Shown: positions 41,328-49,732, numbered from the stretch's first letter. The stretch is 64,000 bases of DNA from JADLDB01 sp040752975 (GCA_040752975.1 JBFMHF010000003.1:58592-122591), one strand, 5' to 3'. Notes: a model not told the origin generated them from the letters alone. Numbers and translations: made by a program.

Positions 41328-41504
41328 GCCTTCAGTCTGTTCGCTCCCGGAGCCACTGACGTTGCCTTGCCCGTGAAAGGTCGCCTCCGACGGGTGAGCC
41401 GTCGATTCCCGGCGAGAGGAGCGCGGGGCCCGCCCCGCAGCAGTCGCTGAGGGCGCCCGGCATCCCCCCGTTCGCGTGGATTCCCGCTCTCCCCTGCCCT
41501 CCCA

Positions 41505-41566
41505 GCAGAGAATCCACGGGAGCTCAGGGGTTCGACCCTGGCGGCCCGCGTGCGCAGATTCTCTGC
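41505..41566. repeat. 10-bp inverted repeat in non-coding DNA
   Basis: GCAGAGAATC at 41505-41514 pairs with GATTCTCTGC at 41557-41566. The left arm overlaps a second, competing pairing: GTGGATTC (41476-41483) with GAATCCAC (41510-41517). The gap 41328-41604 has no supportable gene; this is its only visible structure, and it lies just upstream of the decayed antitoxin gene. Confidence 0.55.
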
Positions 41567-41604
41567 GAACGCATGGGAAGTCGGGCCAGCCTCCGTCTCC
41601 GTCG

Positions 41605-41830
41605 CCCGCCGAAGTGCTGGGCCTGACTCAGGAGGTGCTCGCCTCGCACGCGGAGGTGCTTCGCCTTCCTCGACGAGCTGGAGCAGGGCAAACGACGGTG
41701 CGGCTCGACAAGGTGCTGGCGGTACTGCGCGTGCTGGGGCATCCACATGACGTTGTCGCTCACGCGCCCGGACGCTCCAGCCGGGATGAATTCAGCTCGA
41801 GCTGCCGGTGAAGACCTCAGAACCAGCACG
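41605..41830 (+). pseudogene. Decayed HipB/Y4mF-type XRE antitoxin gene with three frame changes
   Basis: Four pieces in shifting frames read as one small XRE helix-turn-helix antitoxin: EVLGLTQEVLASHAEV (41611-41658), FLDELEQGK (41666-41692), TTVRLDKVLAVLRVLG (41692-41739) and IHMTLSLTRPDAP (from 41741). In intact HipB-like proteins these follow in this order (LGLTQ...FLxxLExGKPTVRLDKVLxVLxxLG). Each junction needs a frameshift, so the gene is dead or a remnant. No HipA kinase gene is beside it. The call rests on motif order only; the exact ends are uncertain. Confidence 0.65.
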
Positions 41831-41889
41831 TTTCGGCGGAAATGCGCCGCGGTCCCGGCTAAACCACGCGCTCCGGGAGGTCGTCCACC

Positions 41890-42234
41890 ATGTCGCGGCT
41901 CCGCGTCGTCCTTTCCTTCGCTGTCCTCCTCCTCGCCACCTCGTGCGCGGGCGTGCCGTTGCCGAAGGAGTCCCTGTCCGACCCAGGCGCGCTCCTCTTC
42001 AACGGCTACACGAAGGAGAAGGTGGACTGTTTCCGCTGCCACAACGGCAACGCCCAGGGCTCCGGCCGCGGCCCAGGCCTCGCCACGCGCGTGCCGAAGA
42101 AGTCCGATGAGCGCCTGGGCAAGGTCATCCGTGAGGGCGAGGGCTTCATGCCTTCGTACAAGGACGACTTGACGGACGAGGAGGTGGCGCAGGTCATCGG
42201 CTGGCTGCGCGCGTCCTTCCCGCAGGCGAAGTAG
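41890..42234 (+). CDS. Small lipid-anchored c-type cytochrome
   Basis: A 114-residue monohaem cytochrome c. Signal SRLRVVLSFAVLLLATSCAG carries a lipobox-like ATSC, so it is probably a lipoprotein. The haem site is CFRCH (CxxCH) in KEKVDCFRCHNGNAQG, and the distal ligand is probably the Met of GFMPSYKDDLTDEE, as in cytochrome c class I. GGAGG sits about nine bases before the ATG at 41890. Electron partner unknown; no oxidase genes are nearby. Confidence 0.92.
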   Translation: MSRLRVVLSFAVLLLATSCAGVPLPKESLSDPGALLFNGYTKEKVDCFRCHNGNAQGSGRGPGLATRVPKKSDERLGKVIREGEGFMPSYKDDLTDEEVAQVIGWLRASFPQAK

Positions 42235-42284
42235 GCGTCTTCTCGAGGTCAAGAAGACGACGCCCGGCCCGGCACTCAGGCCGC

Positions 42285-43841
42285 ATGGGCCCTCGTCCAC
42301 TCCTCGTCGCCCTCATTGCCGCTGGGCTGCTGGCTTCGGGATGCAGCCCCGCCACCGTCACCTGCGGCGCAGGCACCCGCCTCGAGGGCGATGTCTGCGT
42401 GACAGCCCCCTCCACCTCCGACGGAGGAGCGGACGCGGGCGTTCCTTCCAGCGACGCGGGCGCCTCCGACGCTGGCGCCCCTGCCGACGGAGGCATCGTC
42501 CTCTCGCCGGGAGACATCCTCTCCGTGGGGACTCGCAACCGCGGCAGCGACATTGAGCTGCTCGTCGACACCCGCGCCTGCTTCCTCTTGAGTGTCCTGC
42601 ACAGCGACGGCACGCGCAGCCGCGTCACCCCTGGCTCGGGTGTCGTTACGGTGGCGGCGGCGAAGCCGGGCGTGGTGGAGGCCGCCGAGGAGGGCGACTG
42701 CGCCACCGGAGGACTCATCGGCGCCAGCGCAGGGGTGACGGGGCTCACGGTCAGCTTCACCTCGGGCGGCGTCACCATCACGGGCGCGGGCTCGGCGACG
42801 GTGCGCGACGAGCCGCTGGTGCTGACGGCCCCGTACCCGACGCTGCCCTTTGGCGCCGTCGTCGACACCACCACGCGCGCCAACGCGCTGGGCGAGGAGC
42901 AGAGCGGCATGGAGGGCGCGTGGGCCCCTGCGGACTTCCGGGTCGCCTGGACCAACTCCTCTCGCCCTCGAGACGCGGAGTTGGTGACGCGCTGGCTGCG
43001 CGTGACGGTGGCCGACCCCACCATCGCGACGGTGACGCGGCTGGGCGCGGTGGACGACGTCTGGGTGGTGCGCGCGCTGCGTGAGGGCTCGACGCCCCTC
43101 ACCGTCGCCTACGAGGCGCCGCACCAGACGCGCACCGCCAGCCGTCCGCTGCGCGTCTTCCCCCTCCCGCCCTCCCGCCCGGAGGACGTCACGGCCCTCG
43201 CCCTCCTCGATGAGCGCGGCCGGTACATCAGCCATGAGGCCGCCACCTTCGAGCCGGGGCGGTGCCTGGTGCCGTTTCTGTACGAGGTACGGCCGAACGA
43301 CCCGTACGCCGCGCTCACCTTCGAGGTGAAGGGGGCGGCCTTCACGACTCTCAGCGAGGGGACGGCCGAGCTGACGCCCGATGACGCGGGCGCGCTGTGC
43401 TTCAAGGGGAGCGGCGTCGTGCGACTCACCGGGTGCTCGTCAGGCCGCTGTGTCACCGTCCCCATCAGCGGGTACGAGCCGGGCGCCCTCGCCAACCGCG
43501 CCGCCACGTCTCTAACCAGCGCGCCCACGACGGGGACGCTGTGGGGCAACTCCTGGGTGTTCTGCCCGCGCGTCCGCGCGACCGTCACGCTGTCCACCGG
43601 CGAGACGCTGGACGTCACCGGCCTCTCGAGCTGGGTCCTGCGAAGCACCGACGGCCGCCACACCAGGCGCTCCACCGACCCTCGCAACCTGATGCCCGGC
43701 GCCACCCCGCCGTGCTTCGAGTGGACGTTCGCCGGGCCTCCCCCAGCCCTGGGCCCGGGCACCATGCCCGTCACCCTCACCGCGGAGTATTACGGCGGAG
43801 AGGCAGCGACTGCCGGGACGCTCCAGGGTGTCCTGCCGTGA
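42285..43841 (+). CDS. Large lipoprotein with Ig-like regions
   Basis: A 518-residue lipoprotein (signal GPRPLLVALIAAGLLASGCS, lipobox ASGC). After CGAGTRLEGDVC comes a low-complexity Asp/Ala/Gly linker (DGGADAGVPSSDAGASDAG), a common myxobacterial spacer. The remainder is beta-rich with Ig/Big-like character: ILSVGTRNRGSDIELLVDT, VTGLTVSFTSGG, TPLTVAYEAPHQTR. Cysteines appear in EGDCATG, LCFKGS, TGCSSGRC and FCPRVR. No enzymatic motif. Ends about 90 bp before the HMG-CoA-lyase-like gene on the same strand. Confidence 0.87.
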   Translation: MGPRPLLVALIAAGLLASGCSPATVTCGAGTRLEGDVCVTAPSTSDGGADAGVPSSDAGASDAGAPADGGIVLSPGDILSVGTRNRGSDIELLVDTRACFLLSVLHSDGTRSRVTPGSGVVTVAAAKPGVVEAAEEGDCATGGLIGASAGVTGLTVSFTSGGVTITGAGSATVRDEPLVLTAPYPTLPFGAVVDTTTRANALGEEQSGMEGAWAPADFRVAWTNSSRPRDAELVTRWLRVTVADPTIATVTRLGAVDDVWVVRALREGSTPLTVAYEAPHQTRTASRPLRVFPLPPSRPEDVTALALLDERGRYISHEAATFEPGRCLVPFLYEVRPNDPYAALTFEVKGAAFTTLSEGTAELTPDDAGALCFKGSGVVRLTGCSSGRCVTVPISGYEPGALANRAATSLTSAPTTGTLWGNSWVFCPRVRATVTLSTGETLDVTGLSSWVLRSTDGRHTRRSTDPRNLMPGATPPCFEWTFAGPPPALGPGTMPVTLTAEYYGGEAATAGTLQGVLP

Positions 43842-43929
43842 CCTGACACGAGTCAACCAGCCGGGCGTTGACCGCGAGGAGCGGCTTCTCGTAGACGCCC
43901 GGGCGCACCCGCTGTCCTTCGAGGCCTTC

Positions 43930-44979
43930 ATGGTGACTGTGCGCCCGCCGGTGATGTCGCAGCTCCCCGCGTCCGTGGTGATGGGCGAGTGCTGGGCGCG
44001 CGACGGCCTGCAGAACGAGGCGCAGGTGGTGTCCACCGACGACAAGGTGGCCGTCATCTCGGGGATGGTGGACGCGGGCTTCACGAAGATTGAGGCCACC
44101 AGCTTCGCGCACCCGAAGTACCTGCCGCAGTTCGCCGACGCGGAGGAGGTGCTGCGCCGCATTCCCCGCAAGCCGGGCGTGCACTACCGCGGCATCTGCA
44201 CCACCGTGAAGGCCGTCGAGCGCGCCATCGCCAGCAAGGAGGCCGGGTACGGCGTGGACGAACTGGTCTTCGTCTTGTCGGCCAGCGAGGCGCACAACCG
44301 CGCCAACGTGGGCATGACGCACGAGGAGAACCAGCGCGCCCTGGAAGAGATGGCCAGGCGCGCCATCGACACGGGCCACGAGGTGTTCGGCTGGGTGCTG
44401 TGCAGCTTCGGCTGCCCCATCCAGGGCGACGTGCCGGAGTCCGACGTCATCCGCCTCGGGAAGTGGTGGAAGGACATCGGCGCGACGTACCTGGGCTTCG
44501 GCGACACCACGGGCGTCGCCAACCCGAAGCAGGTGGAGCGCTTCTACACGGAGCTGCTCTCCGCCGGCGTGCCCAGGGACGACGTGGTGGTGCACTTCCA
44601 CGACACGCGCGGCTGGGGCGTGGCCAACACCCTCACCGCCCTCACCTTCGGCTTCCGGTATTACGACTCGTCGCTGGGCGCCATCGGCGGGCAGCCGAAG
44701 ACGGGCGCGGCGGACTACCACCGCGGCTACACGGGCAACACCTGCACCGAGGACCTGGTGGGAATGTTCCACGAGATGGGCGTGGAGACAGGCATCGACC
44801 TCGAGAAGATGCTGGCGCTGGGCAACCGCGTGGAGTCGGTGCTGGGGCGGCGGCTGCGCAGCAACTACCTGCTGGCCGGGCCCGTGCCGCACCAGGGCAT
44901 CGTCTACGACAAGCAGGCGGGCATTCTCGGCACCAACGCGCCAGCAAAGCGCGTGGCGCAGCAGAACGAGCGCGCCTGA
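43930..44979 (+). CDS. HMG-CoA lyase-like DRE-TIM metallolyase lacking the catalytic cysteine
   Basis: A 349-residue TIM-barrel protein that follows hydroxymethylglutaryl-CoA lyase throughout: ARDGLQNE with the catalytic Arg, FTKIEATSFAHPKYLPQ, LCSFGCPIQGDV, FGDTTGVANP and the metal-binding VHFHDTRGWGVANTL. At the position of the catalytic Cys (GGCPY in lyases) this protein reads GGQPK, and the following GNVATEDL is NTCTEDL. It may therefore catalyse a different aldol-type cleavage. The start is uncertain: ATG 43930 is used, but an ATG eight codons later (MSQLPASVV) also fits. It converges on the next gene. Confidence 0.88.
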   Translation: MVTVRPPVMSQLPASVVMGECWARDGLQNEAQVVSTDDKVAVISGMVDAGFTKIEATSFAHPKYLPQFADAEEVLRRIPRKPGVHYRGICTTVKAVERAIASKEAGYGVDELVFVLSASEAHNRANVGMTHEENQRALEEMARRAIDTGHEVFGWVLCSFGCPIQGDVPESDVIRLGKWWKDIGATYLGFGDTTGVANPKQVERFYTELLSAGVPRDDVVVHFHDTRGWGVANTLTALTFGFRYYDSSLGAIGGQPKTGAADYHRGYTGNTCTEDLVGMFHEMGVETGIDLEKMLALGNRVESVLGRRLRSNYLLAGPVPHQGIVYDKQAGILGTNAPAKRVAQQNERA

Positions 44980-44981
44980 GC

Positions 44982-45013
44982 GCCCGGGCGGCGGCTCTCC
45001 GGGAAGCCCGGGC
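44982..45013. terminator. GC-rich stem-loop between convergent genes
   Basis: GCCCGGGC at 44982-44989 can pair with GCCCGGGC at 45006-45013 (each self-complementary), giving an 8-bp stem and 16-base loop just after the stop of the HMG-CoA-lyase-like gene. No T-tract follows. Position between two convergent genes supports a role in ending transcripts. Confidence 0.3.
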
Positions 45014-45106
45014 CCAACTTCCGACTGACGGAAGACGAGGCGACGACGGCGCGCGAGCCTGTCTTGTCGAACCCGCACCGGGCGCCGGCCGGCACTGTCC
45101 GTCAGC

Positions 45107-45565
45107 TCACGCGCGGGCGGGCGGCAGCCAGTACGGCGATGACGGTCGTGGCGCTTGCGTCTCGTGCTGCGTCGCCACCGCGCGCGCGGCGTCCACCACG
45201 AAGGGGTGCGCGTTGAACAGGGTGGCCAGCGTCTCGGTGGGCGAGTTGAGGAAGAGCTCCATGCCGCCGGGCGTCGCCTTCACCCGCTCGAGCAGGGACG
45301 TCACGGTGGCGGGAGTCCGCGGGGACGCAGGCGCCGGAGGTTGGGCCTGCTTCTGCGCGCGCCAGGTGCGGAACAGACGCTGCGCCACCGCCTTGCGCAC
45401 GGTGGGCCGCGCGAGGTGCTCGCGCAATTCGCTCACCACGAAGGGGTGCACCTGGAAGAGCGCCGCGACGGACTCGAGGTGGCCCTTGCGCAGCGGCGTG
45501 AAGTGGGCGGGCTGGAGGACGGCGCGCTCGAGCAGCGAGGCGACGGCGGGCGAGAGTTGGTCCAT
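45107..45565 (-). CDS. Hypothetical protein with a two-fold internal repeat
   Basis: A 152-residue soluble protein made of two similar halves. VASLLERAVLQPAHFTPL...ESVAALFQVHPFVVSELREHLA (near the N-terminus) matches VTSLLERVKATPGGMELFL...ETLATLFNAHPFVVDAARAVA (C-terminal half), each about 45 residues and sharing SLLER and HPFVV. The halves are joined by a Pro/Ala-rich linker (AQPPAPASPRTPA). The ATG at 45565 was chosen over one 12 codons upstream because the repeat starts just after it. Unknown function; no signal peptide. Confidence 0.82.
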   Translation of the reverse strand: MDQLSPAVASLLERAVLQPAHFTPLRKGHLESVAALFQVHPFVVSELREHLARPTVRKAVAQRLFRTWRAQKQAQPPAPASPRTPATVTSLLERVKATPGGMELFLNSPTETLATLFNAHPFVVDAARAVATQHETQAPRPSSPYWLPPARA

Positions 45566-45694
45566 GACATGCCCTCCCTGACGAGAAGCGCCGAGCGTCA
45601 TGGCAAAGCCGTCACTGCCGCGTCAATTGACCGGACTCAAGGCTGCGCGTTTTTCGGCTGGCAGTCGTCAGTCTCTGGCAGCCGTCAGCGAGGC

Positions 45695-46348
45695 TCAGTC
45701 GTGCGGGCCGATGGCGAAGCCGTCCTCGCACCACCACGCGCTCAACGGGGACCCCGGTGGATGGCTGCGCACGAGGAAGCGGCGTCCCGTGGCCACCTCC
45801 GTGGCCGCGCGGGGCACGTCCGCTTCGAGCGCTCGCTCGAGTCGCGAGGCCTCTTCCGCCGTCACCGGCGCGGACAGCCACGTCTGGTCGTCTTCCCCGC
45901 CCTGCCAGTCGATGCGCTCGGTGAAGACGACGACGAAGCGCTGCCCGCACGCGCATTGGGTGAGGTGCACGCCGAAGTGGGACTCCTGCACGAGGCTCTT
46001 CCCACGGCGCGCGCGCATCGCCTCCCAGGCGGCCATCGCGTCGGCCGAGGTGCAGGCCTCGCAGCCTGCCAGGTCCGCCCTTCCTGGCGCCGGTGGAGCC
46101 GTCTGCTTCGCCGCAGGCCTCGCGTCGTAGAGGCCGGCGCCGGGCGCGAGCAGCGCGACGGAGGGCGGCACGTCGGCGCCGTCCGGGAGGTCGAGCTCGA
46201 CCATCCAGTCGAAGTCGCGCTCCCACGAGTCGCACAGCCCGCCTTTCCCGCAGGCGTGGCACTGCATCCACGTGAAGTCGACGTGCGAGCGCGACTCGTC
46301 GGGCCCCGCGTCGGTGGAACCACACCTGGGGCAGCGGAAGACACGCAT
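45695..46348 (-). CDS. Zinc-ribbon-containing hypothetical protein
   Basis: A 217-residue cytosolic protein. The N-terminus has two CxxC pairs in zinc-ribbon spacing: FRCPRCGSTDAG and MQCHACGKGGLC. A further CEACTS and CACGQRF occur later and could form a second metal site. The C-terminal half (LVQESHFGVHLTQCACGQRFVVVFTERIDW) looks like a small beta-rich domain. The ATG at 46348 puts the first Cys pair at residues 5-8. It follows the TerB-like gene by 4 bp on the same strand, so the two are probably co-expressed. Confidence 0.87.
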   Translation of the reverse strand: MRVFRCPRCGSTDAGPDESRSHVDFTWMQCHACGKGGLCDSWERDFDWMVELDLPDGADVPPSVALLAPGAGLYDARPAAKQTAPPAPGRADLAGCEACTSADAMAAWEAMRARRGKSLVQESHFGVHLTQCACGQRFVVVFTERIDWQGGEDDQTWLSAPVTAEEASRLERALEADVPRAATEVATGRRFLVRSHPPGSPLSAWWCEDGFAIGPHD

Positions 46349-46352
46349 CGGG

Positions 46353-47192
46353 CTACACCCGCACGAGGTGGCCTTCGCGCTCGAGGAAGACGTCGGGGCA
46401 GGCGTGCACCAGCCTGGGCAAATAGACGTCGAGGGTGGCGGCGGACAGCGTCTCCTTCGCGTCGTCCAGCAACGCCAGCACCCGGTCCAGCGCGGCGCCG
46501 TACTGGACGAGGAGGTGCACGTCACCGAGGTGGACGTGCAGGGTGTGGCCTTCGGCGTCGAGGTCGAGGCGCACCGCCGCGCCCGAAGGATTCACCCACG
46601 CCACCGACGCGTCGTACCAGTCGGGCTCCAGGCGGGCCGCGCGCAGCTCGGCGTAGGGGTCTCTCCAGCCGCGGGTGAGCAACGCCTTCACCTTCGCCAC
46701 GCCCACCTCATCACGGCCCGGGTGCGCGTCGGCCACGGTGCGCTGCGCGATGGCCTCGAGCGCCTCCAGCTCCAGTCCCTCCAGGCCCATGGCCGTGGCC
46801 AGCTTGCGGAAAGCGGCGGCCTCGCTGGGCTTCACCTTTCCGTCGGCGGCGCAGATGCGGTAGGCGACGATGAGGGCGTCGCGCTTGAAGCCGCCCTGGA
46901 AGGCCTTCGCGACGTCGGCAAGAAACGCGTCCTCGCCCTTCGTGCGCAGCAGCGCGCGGGCCTCGCGCCCCCAGTCGAGCAGCCGCGGAGTGGAGGCCAC
47001 CTCTCCGAGGCTCTCCTCGCCCACCGCGTGCTTCACCACGTCGCGCACGGCGTCGATGAGGCTGTCCACCTCCACCTCGCGGTACACGCCGTCGGAGTGG
47101 GCCATGTAGACGGCGGCGTGCACCAGGCCGCGCAAGAGAGACTCGACGTGCGGGCGAGCCGAAGGCGCCGAGAGGATTTTGCGCACCGTCAT
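46353..47192 (-). CDS. TerB-like domain protein
   Basis: A 279-residue protein. The N-terminal half contains VHAAVYMAHSDGVYREVEVDSL and AYRICAADGKVKPSEAAAFRKLA, two stretches with the ADGxxxxxE metal-binding pattern of TerB/DUF533 domains linked to tellurite resistance and stress signalling. The C-terminal part (LDLDAEGHTLHVHLGDVHLL, DVYLPRLVHACPDVFLERE) has no known match. It is 56 bp downstream of dcd on the same strand and 4 bp before the zinc-ribbon gene. Confidence 0.85.
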   Translation of the reverse strand: MTVRKILSAPSARPHVESLLRGLVHAAVYMAHSDGVYREVEVDSLIDAVRDVVKHAVGEESLGEVASTPRLLDWGREARALLRTKGEDAFLADVAKAFQGGFKRDALIVAYRICAADGKVKPSEAAAFRKLATAMGLEGLELEALEAIAQRTVADAHPGRDEVGVAKVKALLTRGWRDPYAELRAARLEPDWYDASVAWVNPSGAAVRLDLDAEGHTLHVHLGDVHLLVQYGAALDRVLALLDDAKETLSAATLDVYLPRLVHACPDVFLEREGHLVRV

Positions 47193-47248
47193 GTGGCGCC
47201 CCCAGCGGGAGGACGACGAGCAGCGGACGGCTTCGAGTCTACGCCGAA

Positions 47249-47815
47249 TCAGGCGCGCGGGAGCGTCACGCCCGTCTGGCCCATGTATTTCCCGCCGCGG
47301 TCCTTGTAGCTCGTCTCGCACACCTCGTCGGCGCCGAAGAAGAGCATCTGGGCGACGCCTTCGTTGGCGTAGATGCGCGCCGGGAGAGGAGTGGTGTTGG
47401 AGAACTCCAGGGTGACGTGGCCTTCCCACTCGGGCTCGAGCGGCGTGACGTTCACGATGATGCCGCAGCGCGCGTAGGTGGACTTGCCCAGGCACACCAC
47501 CAGCACGTCGCGGGGCACGCGGAAGAACTCGACGGTGCGGGCCAGCGCGAAGGAGTTGGGCGGGATGATGCACTCCGGGCCCTTGACGTCGACGAAGCTG
47601 CGCGGGTCGAAGTGCTTGGGGTCGACGATGGTGCTGTTGATGTTGGTGAAGACCTTGAACTCGTCGGCGCAGCGCACGTCGTAGCCGTAGCTGGACGTGC
47701 CGTACGAGACGATCTTGTCCCCGTTGGCGGTGCGCACCAGCTCGGGCGCGAAGGGCTCGATCATCTTGTGCTCGAGCGCCATGCGGCGGATCCACTTGTC
47801 GGATTTGACGGCCAT
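47249..47815 (-). CDS. dcd: dCTP deaminase Dcd
   Basis: An 188-residue trimeric enzyme that deaminates dCTP to dUTP for dTMP synthesis. Family stretches: SYGTSSYGYDVRCADEF, FILARTVEFFRVP-like FALARTVEFFRVP, VCLGKSTYARCGIIVN and LEPEWEGHVTLEFSN, the last holding the catalytic Glu. The ATG at 47815 (MAVKSDKWIRRMA) gives the standard length and start; longer upstream frame has no coding character. It is divergent from mogA with a 78-bp spacer that must hold both promoters. Confidence 0.97.
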   Translation of the reverse strand: MAVKSDKWIRRMALEHKMIEPFAPELVRTANGDKIVSYGTSSYGYDVRCADEFKVFTNINSTIVDPKHFDPRSFVDVKGPECIIPPNSFALARTVEFFRVPRDVLVVCLGKSTYARCGIIVNVTPLEPEWEGHVTLEFSNTTPLPARIYANEGVAQMLFFGADEVCETSYKDRGGKYMGQTGVTLPRA

Positions 47816-47893
47816 GGCGGCGCACCATGCCTGAAAACCGGGGCGGGCGCACTCGCGCGTGACGGACACGAGGGATGCGGCTACGAGGGCTCC

Positions 47894-48424
47894 ATGACGG
47901 CTCGCTTCGGCATCCTCACCAGCTCGGACCGCGCCAGCGCTGGTGTGTACGAGGACCTCTCGGGCGCGGCGATTCGGGAGACGCTGACGGCGTGGTGCAA
48001 GACGCCGTGGGAAGCCGTGTACCGGCTCATCCCCGACGACCGGGCGACCATCGAGAAGACACTCATCGAGCTCGCGGATGACGAAGGCTGCTGCCTCATC
48101 GTCACCACCGGCGGCACCGGGCCTGCGCCGCGCGACGTCACGCCCGAGGCGACGGAGGCGGTGTGCGAGAAGATGATGCCCGGCTTCGGCGAGCTGATGC
48201 GGGCGGTGTCCTTGAAGTACGTGCCCACGGCGATTCTCTCGCGCCAGACGGCGGGCATCCGCGGGAAGGCGCTCATCGTCAACCTCCCGGGCAAGCCGAA
48301 GTCCATCAAGGAGTGCCTGGAGGCGGTATGGCCGGCGATTCCGTACTGCATCGAGCTCATCGGCGGGCCGGTCCTCGAGGGCAGCGAGGCGGGGCCGAAG
48401 GTGTTCCGCCCGAAGGCGGGCTGA
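47894..48424 (+). CDS. mogA: Molybdopterin adenylyltransferase MogA
   Basis: A 176-residue enzyme that adenylates molybdopterin before molybdate insertion. It follows E. coli MogA closely in order: FGILTSSDRASAGVYEDLSG, TTGGTGPAPRDVTPEATEAV, MMPGFGELMRAVSLKYVPTAILSR and NLPGKPKSIKECLE, including the Asp and Glu residues of the active site. The ATG at 47894 matches the family start. Other Moco genes are not in view. It converges with the tail-anchored protein gene, 2 bp away. Confidence 0.95.
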   Translation: MTARFGILTSSDRASAGVYEDLSGAAIRETLTAWCKTPWEAVYRLIPDDRATIEKTLIELADDEGCCLIVTTGGTGPAPRDVTPEATEAVCEKMMPGFGELMRAVSLKYVPTAILSRQTAGIRGKALIVNLPGKPKSIKECLEAVWPAIPYCIELIGGPVLEGSEAGPKVFRPKAG

Positions 48425-48426
48425 AG

Positions 48427-48969
48427 TCACCAGAGAAGCCAGGCCAGCACGCCGAGCAGCACCAGCCCGCCCAGCGCACCGGCGAGAGCGATGGGCACGA
48501 GCGCGGCGGCCGGCTCCTTCGTCGCGGCCGTGTGCACGTCGACGAGCTTGTCGAGCGAGCCGGAGCTGCCGCTCTCGAACTGATCCTCCCGGCCGACGAG
48601 CTTCTTCCGCGGCAGCTTGCGCGACACGGGCGCCGACTCGGCTTCCAGCGCCTGCGCCGGCTTTTTCGGCGACGCCTTCGGGGCCTGGGGGGCCTCCTCG
48701 GGTGGGCGCTTCGGCTGCTTCGTCACCTTCGGCAGGAGGTCCAGCGTGGGCCCGGCCACCACGTCGTCGTCGAGCAGTTGCGTGGTGCTGGTGGCGCGGG
48801 CGAGCGGGAGCGCGTCGAGCTCTTCGTCGGCGGTGTCTTGCGGGCGGAGCGTTTCGCGGGCCGCGTCGACGTCGGGGTGGGTGTCCACGGGGCGCAGCGA
48901 GTCCGCGCTCTCGACGGGCTCCAGGTCCCGGTCGGTGACGTCGACGCCCGGCGGCTGCTTGTGGTCCAC
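48427..48969 (-). CDS. Tail-anchored hypothetical membrane protein
   Basis: A 180-residue protein with GTG start. The first 150 residues are acidic and probably disordered (DVTDRDLEPVESADSLRPVD, DDDVVAGPTLDLLP), with a Lys/Pro-rich stretch (KQPKRPPEEAPQAPKASPKK). It ends in one hydrophobic helix, VPIALAGALGGLVLLGVLAWLLW, which would anchor it by the C-terminus. No family recognised. Its 3' end lies two bases from the mogA stop. Confidence 0.75.
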   Translation of the reverse strand: MDHKQPPGVDVTDRDLEPVESADSLRPVDTHPDVDAARETLRPQDTADEELDALPLARATSTTQLLDDDVVAGPTLDLLPKVTKQPKRPPEEAPQAPKASPKKPAQALEAESAPVSRKLPRKKLVGREDQFESGSSGSLDKLVDVHTAATKEPAAALVPIALAGALGGLVLLGVLAWLLW

Positions 48970-49016
48970 GAGCCTTCACAGCGTCGCGCCAAAGCGGGGA
49001 GGAGGCAAATCACCGC

Positions 49017-49451
49017 TCAAGGCGCCCACAGCTCGTAGCCGGCCACGAGGAAGTCGCTGTCGAAGCTGAGCGCTGCGCGGCACCGACGGGCGCGCATGAG
49101 CACGAAGCTGGTCGCGTCAGTGTACGTGATGACCTGGTCGTCGAACCGGGCGATCCACGCCGCCGCGTCGCGATGCACCGCGAGGTCGGGGAAGAGGACC
49201 TCCACCGAAGGGCTGCTGCTCACGGAGGTCAGCGCCACGGCAGCGGGGCGAATGCCGGCGCGATGGAGCAGGAGCCGATGGACCTCCGCGAGGACGAGAT
49301 TGCTGGTGAAGAGTCGCGCCTTCGACCGCACGGCCTCGCGAACCAGGCGGTCCGCGTCCTGGTGTCGACCATCACGCGCGCTCAGGTACGCCAACCAGAC
49401 GCTGCTATCGACGAACAGCCTTTCGGGTGCGCTTCGCGCTCGCTTTGCCAT
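49017..49451 (-). CDS. PIN-domain ribonuclease toxin (VapC-like)
   Basis: A 144-residue PIN protein. The acidic metal ligands are D15 (LFVDSSVW), E56 (LVLAEVH), D112 (TYTDATSF) and a late FDSDF (D131/D133), the full VapC-type set, so it should be an active RNase that probably cuts tRNA or rRNA. It is encoded after a small ribbon-helix-helix-like protein on the same strand, overlapping its end by 47 bases, the order and coupling expected of a VapBC module. The ATG at 49451 is the only start before D15. Confidence 0.92.
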   Translation of the reverse strand: MAKRARSAPERLFVDSSVWLAYLSARDGRHQDADRLVREAVRSKARLFTSNLVLAEVHRLLLHRAGIRPAAVALTSVSSSPSVEVLFPDLAVHRDAAAWIARFDDQVITYTDATSFVLMRARRCRAALSFDSDFLVAGYELWAP

Positions 49452-49692
49452 GGGTCGGGCGGGCCGCGACGAAGGTGCGGCGGAGGTACTCGTCGACCCG
49501 CTCGCTCAGGTCGGTGGGGAGCCCGTCAATCATCCCACTGGCGGCGAGGAGCGGGTCCTTCTCACCAGGCCGAGTCATCGCCCGGAGCGCCGCACGCGCC
49601 GCCTGCGAGAGCGTCCACCCACGCGCTTCTGCCCAGTCGCGGAGCGCCCTGTAGTCGGACTCGTCGAGGTAGACCTGCAACGCGTGGGTCAT
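49405..49692 (-). CDS. Antitoxin-like small protein partnered with the PIN toxin
   Basis: A 95-residue protein. THALQVYLDESDYRALRDWAEARGWTLSQAARAALRAM has the beta strand plus two helices of ribbon-helix-helix DNA-binding antitoxins, and the tail is basic (KASAKRTRKAVRR). Position directly upstream of the PIN gene with a 47-base overlap supports a VapB-like role: binding the toxin and repressing the operon. ATG 49692 (MTHALQVYL) is preferred over one six codons upstream. Confidence 0.83.
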   Translation of the reverse strand: MTHALQVYLDESDYRALRDWAEARGWTLSQAARAALRAMTRPGEKDPLLAASGMIDGLPTDLSERVDEYLRRTFVAARPTHGKASAKRTRKAVRR

Positions 49693-49732
49693 GAAGTCAT
49701 CATGCAGCACTTCATGAACGAAGGCCAGCCCG

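Noticed and set aside
41528..41545. GGGGTTCGACCCT resembling a tRNA T-arm
   Set aside because: Stem and seven-base loop do not fit together, and no anticodon or acceptor arms are found around it.
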